Both the position numbers and the translations under genes were made by a program. 34,199 nt of DNA from a virus. The notes below the pieces were generated by a model. That model made no database searches and was not told the origin of the DNA. It saw nothing but the letters and a program-made list of their open reading frames with translations. Every line of letters starts with the position of its first letter. Position 1 is the stretch's first letter. The stretch spans positions 1-34,199 of the IMG/VR virus record IMGVR_UViG_3300027491_000246; one strand, 5' to 3'. Shown in pieces: positions 8,179 through 14,538 of the stretch.

Positions 8179-8268
8179 TTACCCTCCCAGCTGCCGGTGA
8201 ATCCGATGCAGGATGTAGCCCACCATGGCGATCACGCCGCAGATGAATCCGAGCGCGAAGAGGGCCAT
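8179..8268 (-). CDS. 29-residue membrane protein
   Basis: MALFALGFICGVIAMVGYIL then HRIHRQLGG: a single membrane helix and a short basic tail. The ATG at 8268 is preceded by TGGAGG at ideal spacing, which supports translation; a longer frame to 8373 has no such site. Its place just before the holin suggests a lysis regulator or second small holin, but nothing in the sequence decides this. Confidence 0.5.
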   Translation of the reverse strand: MALFALGFICGVIAMVGYILHRIHRQLGG

Positions 8269-8409
8269 GGGAACCTCCAGAATTGAGGCCGTCTCGTAGG
8301 CCAACGGTCCCGCAGCCGATCCATTCAGCGCTGGAGCAGCGCTACTCGGCACAAGGACTGCCGGTGATACCAAGCCTCTGCCGGCCCGGCGAGCCCTGAC
8401 GGGCGGAGG

Positions 8410-8838
8410 CTATGCTTCGAGGACGTCTACCCCGTTGCCGCAGCCATTTTCGTAGAGGCTGGCGATCTCAACTGCCTCGCGAGCTGACTTACCACAGTGC
8501 ATCGCGGCGACTGCAAAGTCTCGGCCGCTGCCCATGGCGAAGAAGGGCTGCTCGAACACGAGCGGGATCGGGCCGCTCTCATACTTGAGGATTCGCCCCC
8601 CATCAATGACCAGGCAGCCGCAGCTGCGGTCATCATTCTGCTGGACGGCGGGGTACTTCTCGCGCTCCCGGCCGTTCTCGATCCATTCCAGCATTTCCAT
8701 GCCGGCCGATAAGTTCCCGGCAATGCCCACGAGCAGATCCCCGATGCGGCGAATCTTGGTGGTGGTGCTGATCAGGCCGGACGCGACTGCACGCTTGTCG
8801 GCGGCCAGGGTCTTACCATCCCATGCAATGACGGTCAT
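8410..8838 (-). CDS. proteasome-beta/HslV-like Ntn hydrolase
   Basis: A 142-residue protein beginning MTVIAWDGKTLAADKRA. If the initiator Met is removed, Thr2 is the N-terminal nucleophile of the Ntn-hydrolase fold; Asp and Lys in the AADKR region fit the proteasome-beta/HslV catalytic set. LLVGIAGNLSAGMEMLEWI and FAMGSGRDFAVAAM match the core HslV strands and helices. The GGAGCC before the ATG at 8838 is a good ribosome site. Phage genes of this family are known but their targets are not; possible roles are processing of head or scaffold proteins or degradation of host factors. There is no HslU-type ATPase gene in the window. Confidence 0.8.
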   Translation of the reverse strand: MTVIAWDGKTLAADKRAVASGLISTTTKIRRIGDLLVGIAGNLSAGMEMLEWIENGREREKYPAVQQNDDRSCGCLVIDGGRILKYESGPIPLVFEQPFFAMGSGRDFAVAAMHCGKSAREAVEIASLYENGCGNGVDVLEA

Positions 8839-8864
8839 AAGGCTCCGGGATGGCTGGTGTAAAG

Positions 8865-8883
8865 GCGCCGGATGGACCGGCGC
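8865..8883 (-). terminator. hairpin between tRNA and Ntn-hydrolase gene
   Basis: A 7-bp stem GCGCCGG/CCGGCGC with a five-base loop. On the minus strand it is followed by CTTTAC, a poor U-tract. It could be a partial terminator or help 3'-end processing of the tRNA. Confidence 0.3.
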
Positions 8884-8921
8884 TCCCCTCGCTGCCGAGG
8901 CAGCAGGACAGGGGTAAGTAG

Positions 8922-8997
8922 TGGTGCGCCCCGCAGGCTTCGAACCTGCACCAGCCTCATTACGAGTGAGGTGCTCTGCCAGTTAAGCTAAAGGCGC
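8922..8997 (-). tRNA. tRNA-Thr (anticodon CGT)
   Basis: A complete 76-base cloverleaf on the minus strand. Acceptor GCGCCTT pairs with GGGGCGC (two G-U), followed by discriminator A and an encoded CCA. The D-arm is GCTT...AGC, the anticodon stem CCTCA/TGAGG holds loop CTCGTAA (anticodon CGT, reading ACG), and the T-arm is GCAGG-TTCGAAG-CCTGC. It starts only eight bases after the terminator at 9005-9030, so it has no room for its own promoter and should be made from the antiterminated late transcript. It is probably a phage tRNA, not an integration remnant, because it lies far from the integrase. Confidence 0.92.
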
Positions 8998-9004
8998 CCT
9001 GAAC

Positions 9005-9030
9005 AAAAAACCCGCCTCAAGGGCGGGTTT
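9005..9030 (-). terminator. strong rho-independent terminator (tR'-like)
   Basis: Stem CCCGCC/GGCGGG extended by A-T pairs, loop TCAAG, followed on the minus strand by an uninterrupted run of six T. It stands about 30-55 bases downstream of the putative late promoter and before every late gene, as lambda tR' does behind pR'. Late expression would therefore require antitermination. Confidence 0.85.
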
Positions 9031-9066
9031 CGGTGCATTTGGGACGGATGTCGCATGCTCACCTTC

Positions 9067-9096
9067 TTCTTATTCGCATGAGGGGGTCGCCGTCAA
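9067..9096 (-). promoter_or_regulatory. putative late promoter pR'
   Basis: On the minus strand TTGACG (9091-9096) is followed after 16-18 bases by AATAAGAA (9067-9074). It begins within the stop codon region of the Q-like gene and precedes the terminator at 9005-9030. The -35 box is good, the -10 box weak, as in Q-dependent promoters where the polymerase pauses. No transcription data; geometry is the main argument. Confidence 0.5.
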
Positions 9097-9596
9097 GCGG
9101 CTTTCGCGACCTCGTCCTGCCGTTCGTCGGCAAAATCGAACGGGCCGTAGATGCGCGCGGAGATCTTCGCGTGTGCCCCCTTGAGGGATTCGCGCACCGT
9201 GGATTCATCGACGCCGATCCGGCCGGCGACGACCCGGGCGCTACGCGGCCGCTCCCGATGGGGCACCACGTAGGTTTCCCAGATCGCCCTGCGCATGGCC
9301 TGGGGCAGGTGCTGGACGGCCTCGTTCGTTTCCCGGCACCGGATGTTGTGCGCCAGCTCGCGGCCGCGCTGCTCGACCATGGCGGACATACCACCATCCG
9401 GCGGGCAGGACACTACCTCACCGTCGACCTCGATCAACTCGAAAACAATCCCATCGCCGCGGATGCCGGCGTTCTCCTGCATCTCGGCGATGCGGCCGAA
9501 GGGGGACGATGACCGGCTCAAGACCGCCGCCGGCTCCTGGCACCACTGCCCCCACTTCATCAGCCGGTACTGCACGGTGTTGCGCTCGATCTTCAT
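9093..9596 (-). CDS. Q: Q-type late antitermination protein
   Basis: A 167-residue protein. The N-terminal VQYRLMKWGQWCQE and the C-terminal VVAGRIGVDESTVRESLKGA helix-turn-helix follow the layout of phage antitermination protein Q families (short WG-W start, a long helical centre, and a sigma-region-4-like C-terminal HTH). It would bind DNA or RNA polymerase at the late promoter and allow read-through of tR'. Context is strong: last gene of the early leftward operon, then a promoter-like element and a strong terminator, then tRNA, lysis and packaging genes. The ATG at 9596 overlaps the previous stop. Family identity is from architecture and synteny. Confidence 0.75.
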   Translation of the reverse strand: MKIERNTVQYRLMKWGQWCQEPAAVLSRSSSPFGRIAEMQENAGIRGDGIVFELIEVDGEVVSCPPDGGMSAMVEQRGRELAHNIRCRETNEAVQHLPQAMRRAIWETYVVPHRERPRSARVVAGRIGVDESTVRESLKGAHAKISARIYGPFDFADERQDEVAKAA

Positions 9597-9751
9597 GCCG
9601 TACCCCTCTTGCTCAATCGAATCTGCTTCACAGCCGCCAGCCTTCGTGTCTCACAGCTTTGGCAGATCGCGCTGCCCCGGCGCCGGCGCACAAGCTGGTC
9701 GATGGGCTTGTTCCGGTTGCAGCGGCCGCACCAGAAGGTGGTGAAGGTCAT
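9593..9751 (-). CDS. 52-residue zinc-ribbon-like protein
   Basis: Starts MTFTTFWCGRCNRNK and has two CxxC pairs, CGRC (Cys8, Cys11) and CQSC (Cys30, Cys33), separated by a very basic loop RRRRG; this is a typical small zinc ribbon that could bind nucleic acid. It overlaps both neighbours by ATGA, which supports the reading frame. Similar tiny zinc proteins are found in lambdoid nin regions, but I cannot assign a named family. Confidence 0.65.
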   Translation of the reverse strand: MTFTTFWCGRCNRNKPIDQLVRRRRGSAICQSCETRRLAAVKQIRLSKRGTA

Positions 9752-9891
9752 GCCTTCCCCATAGCGCGATCACCAACGTGTAGCAGGGTGATCAGGGCGT
9801 AAAGCTGCCAGTCGGTGTACCCAACGCCTGCGCTGGCCATGACAGCACCAGCCGCCAGATAGCACGCGATGAATATGGCCCAGTTCTTCAT
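9748..9891 (-). CDS. 47-residue membrane protein
   Basis: MKNWAIFIACYLAAGAVMA and a second hydrophobic stretch (LYALITLLHVG) suggest one or two membrane helices, with a short charged end DRAMGKA. GGAGGC lies just before the ATG at 9891. ATGA overlaps with both neighbours place it in the coupled nin-like gene chain. Function unknown. Confidence 0.6.
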   Translation of the reverse strand: MKNWAIFIACYLAAGAVMASAGVGYTDWQLYALITLLHVGDRAMGKA

Positions 9892-10187
9892 GCCGCCTCC
9901 CTCATCGTCGCCAGCACCCGCAGCGCCCCTTCCACATCGTTCACCACCGCCAGCGGGCCGCCGCGCCAGGCGCCGTGCCATTCGAGTTGGTCCGGCGTCA
10001 GGTTTCGCGCGCTCGGGGGCTTGCTGCCGTCTTTGATCTCCACCAACGCTGTCTGCCGGCAATACCCCACCAGCAGGTCCGGGCAGCCGTCTCCGACCGT
10101 GTGCAGCGGCTGCACCGTGGCGCCAGCGGCGCGCAGCACGCGCACGATCTCCGGCTGGTTCCTGTCGATCTTGGCGGCGCGGCGCAT
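9888..10187 (-). CDS. VRR-NUC-like nuclease
   Basis: A 99-residue single-domain protein. GCPDLLVGY (about residues 33-41) followed by ALVEIKDGSKPP is the PD-(D/E)xK core: Asp in PDLL, then E-x-K in VEIKDG. LTPDQLEWHGAWRGG and the final VNDVEGAL helix are as in phage VRR-NUC proteins. Members of this family cut branched or flap DNA, and in phages they often occupy the place of a Holliday-junction resolvase such as RusA or NinG. The neighbouring Ref-like nuclease and NinB make a recombination block. Confidence 0.82.
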   Translation of the reverse strand: MRRAAKIDRNQPEIVRVLRAAGATVQPLHTVGDGCPDLLVGYCRQTALVEIKDGSKPPSARNLTPDQLEWHGAWRGGPLAVVNDVEGALRVLATMREAA

Positions 10188-10474
10188 CAGGCGGCCTCCA
10201 TCAAATCCCGGATCGTCATCGCCAGTAAGTCCAGCTCGTCCAGTTTTGCCAACCGAAACCGGGACCGGTCTCCATGGATTCCGTGCGGCCCCTGGTGGCA
10301 GCCCTCATGGCACAGGGGGATCACCAGCCAATTCGGGGCGCGCTGGCCCATCCCCTGCCCCTCGCGGACGTGGTGCGCATCCGTGACGCCGCTCTGCGGC
10401 TGGCCCAGGACTCGGCAGAGGATGCAGGGCAGCGCTTTGACGCGGCCCATGTGGCGGCGCTCTTGCGGGGTCAT
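10187..10474 (-). CDS. Ref-like HNH nuclease (RecA-dependent nuclease family)
   Basis: A 95-residue protein. CILCRVLG, DAHHVREGQGMGQRAPNW and IPLCHEGCHQGPHGIHGD give a compact Cys/His metal site with the double His of an HNH fold, closely recalling the Ref (recombination enhancement function) family, whose P1 member cuts DNA at RecA-made D-loops. I chose ATG 10474 because it overlaps the stop of the small gene before it (ATGA); upstream sequence in this frame is shadow. It probably acts with the adjacent nuclease and NinB in phage recombination. Confidence 0.78.
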   Translation of the reverse strand: MTPQERRHMGRVKALPCILCRVLGQPQSGVTDAHHVREGQGMGQRAPNWLVIPLCHEGCHQGPHGIHGDRSRFRLAKLDELDLLAMTIRDLMEAA

Positions 10475-10629
10475 CCGCACGCCGCCTTCGCCCGCTCCGG
10501 GCGAGTGTTCCGGGCAATGCAGCGATCCGCCCGCCAGGCCTCGTAGAACACGGCAGCGCCGGCGATGATCTTGCAGACCGTGCAGTCGCCCTTGCGGATG
10601 GCGTAGTCGGAGAGCTTGTGCCAGGTCAT
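10471..10629 (-). CDS. 52-residue Cys-containing small protein
   Basis: Reads MTWHKLSDYAIRKGDCTVCK, then an Ala-rich stretch and VFYEAWR. The CTVC pair could be half of a metal site; another Cys occurs in DRCIA. Start and stop both overlap neighbours (ATGA at each end), which is the best argument that it is real. No function can be named. Confidence 0.6.
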   Translation of the reverse strand: MTWHKLSDYAIRKGDCTVCKIIAGAAVFYEAWRADRCIARNTRPERAKAACG

Positions 10630-11357
10630 GCGGCACTCCAAAGTTCGATCTGCTCACTGCCGATCCACACGGGCGCGCTGTTGTGAATCTCGATCCGCTC
10701 GGCGATGACCTCGGCACGCTGAGCTGCAGTCGGGGGCACGTACATCCCAAAGCGGGATTGCGCGCCGCAGTTCACGGTAGCGTTCGTAGAGTCCGCAGAT
10801 GCAAGCGGCAGGCGAGTGAAGATGTCCGGGTCCAACATACGGAGCCCGTGTAAGCGGCAATGCGGGCGGCCTTCGGCATCGCACATAACGGCCATAATCT
10901 CGGCCATGCGGCCCCACCATGATTTCGTGCCAGGGTTCGGCCACTGGCCAGAAGAGCCAAGCGCGACGACGGGCCAATCTGCGGCCAGGCGCTCGGCGCG
11001 CTCCAAGTCCTCATGCATGTGATAGACCGGGACCCCGGGAATATCGCGGGGCCAGTCCGCCAGCATGGCGTCGTTTTCCGGCTCGCCGCCGTCGATGACG
11101 TCAGGGATCAGGGCCCATTCGAAACCCGGGTGCTTGCGCCACTCCTCGCACCAGGCAATGTAGCCCGGAACGTCGAGTGTCTCTCCCCGGGTCCAGGCGC
11201 TAAACGCGCCGTTGTCGAAGACGAACGACCGACAGACGTCCGCAACGATGCCCATGTCGTCCCTGCGCGGGAACGGTACAAGAGCGTCCCGGTTATTCAG
11301 GAAGCGGGCGACATCCTTGCGGGTGCCACCGGCTGGCGTGCCGTGATACTTCTTCAT
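10626..11357 (-). CDS. TGT/DpdA-like TIM-barrel protein
   Basis: A 243-residue protein from ATG 11357 (ATGA overlap). It opens MKKYHGTPAGGTRKDVARFL; the motif FVFDNGAFSAWTRGE is where tRNA-guanine transglycosylases have DSGGFQ. WALIPDVIDGG supplies a barrel strand-end Asp, and HGLRMLDPDIFTRLPLASAD followed by ST recalls the L-G-x-G and DSADST regions of TGT/DpdA enzymes. DpdA proteins insert 7-deazaguanine derivatives into phage DNA to block restriction. No preQ0 synthesis or import gene is seen here, so the substrate is uncertain. It is smaller than bacterial TGT (about 375), and the superfamily call is from motif reading. Confidence 0.5.
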   Translation of the reverse strand: MKKYHGTPAGGTRKDVARFLNNRDALVPFPRRDDMGIVADVCRSFVFDNGAFSAWTRGETLDVPGYIAWCEEWRKHPGFEWALIPDVIDGGEPENDAMLADWPRDIPGVPVYHMHEDLERAERLAADWPVVALGSSGQWPNPGTKSWWGRMAEIMAVMCDAEGRPHCRLHGLRMLDPDIFTRLPLASADSTNATVNCGAQSRFGMYVPPTAAQRAEVIAERIEIHNSAPVWIGSEQIELWSAA

Positions 11358-11734
11358 GCGGCAGCCAGCCAGGCCAGCGCGTCCCGGAAGGACGGGAGGA
11401 TCGCCGTTGAGTGGTAGCGTAGCCAGGGGCTGATGCCAGTGTCTGGCCGGCTGACGACTACGACAGGAATCCCGAGTGTCCAGGCATAGAGCACTTCCAT
11501 GCTGGTGCCCACAGAAGGACGGACGTAGTTGACCAAGAGAGCGTCGCAGCCTCGAATATCCCGCTTGTCGAGTTCTACGATCTCTCGGTAGGCCTCGGCC
11601 TCGCGGCCCCGGTAGTCGCGCTTCATCGGATCCACGCAGGTACCGGGCCAGGTCTGCTTGATCATTTCTCGCCAATCAACGCATTCCTCGTCGGTGCACC
11701 CCAAGATCGGGCCACACAGGTAGATGGTCTTCAC
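11354..11734 (-). CDS. nucleoside 2-deoxyribosyltransferase-like protein
   Basis: A 126-residue Rossmann-like protein. MKTIYLCGPILGCTDEEC is the YLxGPI start of the nucleoside deoxyribosyltransferase fold, CDALLVNYVRPSVGTSMEVL carries the D...GT-x-E element in which Glu is the usual nucleophile, and GIPVVVV is the next strand. Family members exchange bases on, or hydrolyse, (deoxy)nucleosides and nucleotides. Directly beside the TGT/DpdA-like gene, it suggests a base-exchange or nucleotide-salvage pair. The length fits small phage members. Confidence 0.75.
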   Translation of the reverse strand: MKTIYLCGPILGCTDEECVDWREMIKQTWPGTCVDPMKRDYRGREAEAYREIVELDKRDIRGCDALLVNYVRPSVGTSMEVLYAWTLGIPVVVVSRPDTGISPWLRYHSTAILPSFRDALAWLAAA

Positions 11735-11979
11735 TGGCGGGCAACTCCACGGGTGGTGGTGATCTGCACGCCATGGTGGTGCGCCTTCAACTCCTGAACG
11801 CCCGGGAAGCGGTCGGCCAGGCGGTCGGCGATCTGTTCGTGATAACCCTCCTGCTTGGTGCAGAAGTCCACGATTTCCTCAACCATCACCAGCTGATCCG
11901 TCTCAATGGTCAGGTAGTACCGGATGCGCTTGCCGTTGTTTGGGCAGACCGCGACAAAGCTGTGGGAGTAGCGGTTCAC
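11731..11979 (-). CDS. hypothetical nin-region protein
   Basis: An 82-residue protein from GTG 11979 (GTGA overlap, with GGAGGC before it). It reads MNRYSHSFVAVCPNNGKRIR, then alternating hydrophobic strands and a helix (DQLVMVEEIVDFC), and ends HHHGVQITTTRG. It seems a small alpha/beta protein. I do not recognise it; nothing hints at catalysis. Confidence 0.6.
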   Translation of the reverse strand: MNRYSHSFVAVCPNNGKRIRYYLTIETDQLVMVEEIVDFCTKQEGYHEQIADRLADRFPGVQELKAHHHGVQITTTRGVARQ

Positions 11980-12464
11980 GCCGCCTCCCTCGCCTGCTCC
12001 GCATACTGCGGATCGGACCAAACGATGCGCTGCTCGGAGCCGAAGGCGAACAGCCAGGTGATGAAGGCCGTCGCCAGCTTCTTAGGGAAGCGGCGGGTCT
12101 GATCACCCAGGGCGACGAAGCCATCCCGGCCCATCGCCGGCACCAGCCGCATGTCCCCCATCTGCGCCCAGGCGTCCTGCAGTTCGGGATAGTTGATGTG
12201 GTCACCCTTCGTCTCGTGCTTGAAGGCATCCACCAGCAGGCGCTTCATGTCCTCCTGATGCCACTTCCGCCCGAAGTACTCGTACTGCTCGGCGATGTCC
12301 CCGATCATGGCGTGGTAGCGCTCTTCCTGATCGCGGGTCTTGTTGGCCTTGCGGATGACGACCTCGAAGTCACCCTGCGGGACGGCCTTCTGGGCGTGAC
12401 GGTAGGCGCGCTCCATGACGAAGCGCAGGGACTGCGGGGTCAGCTTCTCTATGAAGGCCTTCAT
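11976..12464 (-). CDS. ninB: NinB family recombination protein
   Basis: A 162-residue protein with the NinB signature: a basic patch (VIRKANKTRDQEERYHAMIG), then KWHQEDMKRLLVDAF and ETKG. Lambda NinB (Orf) binds single-stranded DNA and helps load recombinase in place of RecFOR. The C-terminal part (RRFPKKLATAFITWLFAFGS) is helical and may be the dimer or DNA surface. ATG 12464 overlaps the preceding TGA. It is the most securely named gene of the recombination block and supports a lambdoid early-operon layout. Confidence 0.9.
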   Translation of the reverse strand: MKAFIEKLTPQSLRFVMERAYRHAQKAVPQGDFEVVIRKANKTRDQEERYHAMIGDIAEQYEYFGRKWHQEDMKRLLVDAFKHETKGDHINYPELQDAWAQMGDMRLVPAMGRDGFVALGDQTRRFPKKLATAFITWLFAFGSEQRIVWSDPQYAEQAREAA

Positions 12465-12661
12465 GCCTCAGCCCTCATGATGTTCTCGTAGCGGCGGCGG
12501 CTCGGGGCGCGCATCAGGCGCTGGACCTTGCCGGAGTTGACGTAGTAGCTGTAGTCCGCGCAGGCGAGCCGCTTGGCGGCGCAGTTCGGGCGCTGCTTGC
12601 AGTCCTGGCACGGGGTGCGGCCGCGGATGGCGGAGAAGAGACGGTCGGCGGAGGCGGTCAT
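12461..12661 (-). CDS. Cys-rich small phage protein
   Basis: A 66-residue basic protein with CQDC...C...C spacing (Cys in TPCQDCKQRPNCAAKRLACA), suggesting a zinc-bound fold, and a basic C-terminus MRAPSRRRYEN. Overlaps neighbours by ATGA at both ends. Probably nucleic-acid-binding by composition; family unknown. Confidence 0.62.
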   Translation of the reverse strand: MTASADRLFSAIRGRTPCQDCKQRPNCAAKRLACADYSYYVNSGKVQRLMRAPSRRRYENIMRAEA

Positions 12662-13338
12662 GCGGCTTTCTCTGATAGGCGGATCATCGTGAAGCCATCG
12701 ATCAGCTTGACTTTGTCCATAGCGAAAAGGAGGTTCTGCGCTTTGCAGTTAGGACAGGTCGAGGCGTAAGAGCCGTCACCCATCAGGGTGGTTGAACGGC
12801 CCATCTCGCCTTCATGGCCTTTCCAGCCGCAGACGGTGCACTCGTAGTGCTGCGCGCGCGCCCACTTCTGCAGCGGCGCCGGCCACCACTTGGGGACTTG
12901 CACGGGGATGTCGGCCAGCCGCTTGAGAAGGACGGGTTCAACGACCGGCCTGCAGTACTGGCAATAGCCTGCCGTTAGGTGGTGCTGCACACGGACACAA
13001 GCATCCGAAAGCTCGTATCCGGTGAATGTGATAGGGCTGTCCCAGTCCTTCTCGCCCTTGCGCTTGTATCGCGTGCTGCGCCGCACGGTGTGGTATCCGC
13101 CTTCCCTTCCGCAGCATTCGCACCGACGAATAGGGGTGCTGATGTATCCGAGCTTTCCCTTCTCGCGGGCGATCTGCAGAATCTCTACGACCATCACAGC
13201 CTGGCTCTCGCTCAGGCTACTTTCAGCGCGCAGGGCGATAGCGTCCTTGACCTTGTTTATTCCGCCTTGAACCTCGTCGGAAACAACGCCATCCAGGCGC
13301 AGCAATTCGTCGGCGGTGAGTTCCACTCTGTACTTCAT
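12658..13338 (-). CDS. zinc-ribbon protein of unknown function
   Basis: A 226-residue protein starting MKYRVELTADELLRLDGVV at ATG 13338 (ATGA overlap). It contains three Cys pairs: CECC (about residue 92), CQYC (about 140) and CTVCGW with a later CPNC (about 180-210), so up to two zinc ribbons follow a helical N-terminal segment. A KRKGEKDWDSPITF loop lies between the first two pairs. The layout resembles DNA- or RNA-binding phage proteins but no named family comes to mind. Confidence 0.65.
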   Translation of the reverse strand: MKYRVELTADELLRLDGVVSDEVQGGINKVKDAIALRAESSLSESQAVMVVEILQIAREKGKLGYISTPIRRCECCGREGGYHTVRRSTRYKRKGEKDWDSPITFTGYELSDACVRVQHHLTAGYCQYCRPVVEPVLLKRLADIPVQVPKWWPAPLQKWARAQHYECTVCGWKGHEGEMGRSTTLMGDGSYASTCPNCKAQNLLFAMDKVKLIDGFTMIRLSEKAA

Positions 13339-13532
13339 ACCCCACCCCACTCGATGCCAGCCCTGCGAAGGGCGCAGAGGTCGCGCTTGATGGCTGGCTC
13401 GGATACGCCGAACTGCCTCGCCAGAACCTTGCGGCGGATGCGCCGGCCGCCGGCCTGCATCAACTCGCCGATCAGAATCCGGCGGGCCGTGGTCGGCGGG
13501 GTCATGCGCGCGATGATGTCGTGCATGGTCAT
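13335..13532 (-). CDS. winged-helix/HTH small protein
   Basis: A 65-residue protein with a clear helix-turn-helix: RRKVLARQFGVSEPAIKRDL (about residues 33-52) followed by a short wing RRAGIEWGGV, resembling DeoR-type N-terminal DNA-binding domains with no effector domain. Starts ATG 13532 overlapping the upstream stop. It could regulate the early operon or help replication; which one is not visible. Confidence 0.65.
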   Translation of the reverse strand: MTMHDIIARMTPPTTARRILIGELMQAGGRRIRRKVLARQFGVSEPAIKRDLCALRRAGIEWGGV

Positions 13533-13840
13533 GCGGCCATCCTCCGGAACGCCAGCGACAGGTAGCGCGGGCACGGCGAGGAACGACGACGGCTCCAGCC
13601 GTTGTTGTCGAGGTGGGCGATCACGCCGTCATTCACAGCCTTGCGGTACAGAGCGCCCCAGGCGCGGAGTTCCTTGGGCTGCGGCTGGCGCGCGGCGATA
13701 TGCGCGTCCGACACGTCCTCCCCGCAGAACACCTCGTGCGTCCGGGCGTACTGCAGGAGAAATGTGAAGGCCTGGTGTTTCCACTCATCGCCGGCAAACG
13801 CCAGCGCGAGCTGCATGCCTTGTTCGCGTGCGGGGTTCAT
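13529..13840 (-). CDS. phage protein next to replication genes (hypothetical)
   Basis: A 103-residue helical protein beginning MNPAREQGMQLALAFAGDEW, with a middle LRAWGALYRKAVNDGVI and a basic Trp-containing end WSRRRSSPCPRYLSLAFRRM. This W/R-rich tail after a short helix-turn-helix-like fold recurs in small proteins beside phage replication genes. The ATG at 13840 follows GGGAGGC and overlaps the upstream stop. Role unknown, replication-associated by position. Confidence 0.62.
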   Translation of the reverse strand: MNPAREQGMQLALAFAGDEWKHQAFTFLLQYARTHEVFCGEDVSDAHIAARQPQPKELRAWGALYRKAVNDGVIAHLDNNGWSRRRSSPCPRYLSLAFRRMAA

Positions 13841-14538
13841 GCTGCCTCCCCATTGTCGCGCAGGTAGGCCCCGCCCCACTTCTTTCGGGGCGCAGACTCT
13901 TTCGGCGCAGGCTTGGGGATCGCGACAGGCATCTTGTCGACCAAGGCCTGAATCGTGGCCGGCGGCTGGAGCGCTTCGACCTGCAGGCCGACCAGGGCCT
14001 TGATCTCGTGAGCCGCATCACCGTGCACATAGCTCAGCGCGCGATCCAACGGCAGGCGACCGCGGCGGACGGCATCCGCCAGCGGCCCTGGCCGGCCCGT
14101 GTGATCCCAGCCCAAGCTGGCAGACCACTCGACTGGCAGGCTGTCGGCGCGCGCGCGCTCCACCGATGCGGTGTACGCCTCCTTGAACGCCATGCGCGCG
14201 GCAACCTCATCGCCTGCCTCCAGCAATGGCTGAGCGATGCGCAGCGCGGCCAGCATCTCGCTCGTCAGGACAGCGGTGTCGCGCTCATCACGCGGCACCA
14301 TAGCCCAAGCGACTTCAACGCCCGGTCGGCCATCGTCAATACGCTCGATTACTGCCGCCAGTACCAAACGTCCCTTGTGCTCACGGCGCACGCGCTTGAG
14401 CGCATCCAACACCGCAGCTTCCGGGTACTGCGCGAGGTCGTCAGCCATGACCATGGCCGCGCCCTCGGAGATTTCACTGCCGCAGACCTCGGCGGTTACC
14501 GCCAGGGCCTTCAGAACTTCAGTGCTGGCTCTCTGCAC
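13837..14538 (-). CDS. P-like replication protein (helicase-loader candidate)
   Basis: A 233-residue protein. Its N-terminal domain (AMVMADDLAQYPEAAVLDAL and GRLVLAAVIERIDDGRPGVE with the following AWAMVP) matches the pattern found in phage proteins encoded just after O-type initiators, which recruit the host replicative helicase. The C-terminus is Pro/Lys-rich and flexible. Start GTG 14538 lies inside the 3' end of the O-like gene (20-base overlap) with GAGGAG before it. The assignment is from synteny and general pattern; there is no Walker motif, so it is not a DnaC-type ATPase. Confidence 0.58.
   Translation of the reverse strand: MQRASTEVLKALAVTAEVCGSEISEGAAMVMADDLAQYPEAAVLDALKRVRREHKGRLVLAAVIERIDDGRPGVEVAWAMVPRDERDTAVLTSEMLAALRIAQPLLEAGDEVAARMAFKEAYTASVERARADSLPVEWSASLGWDHTGRPGPLADAVRRGRLPLDRALSYVHGDAAHEIKALVGLQVEALQPPATIQALVDKMPVAIPKPAPKESAPRKKWGGAYLRDNGEAA

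Noticed and set aside
8922-8997. tRNA gene as an attachment site
   Set aside because: The tRNA is intact and inside the late operon about 24 kb from the integrase, with no partial copy seen near 34199.
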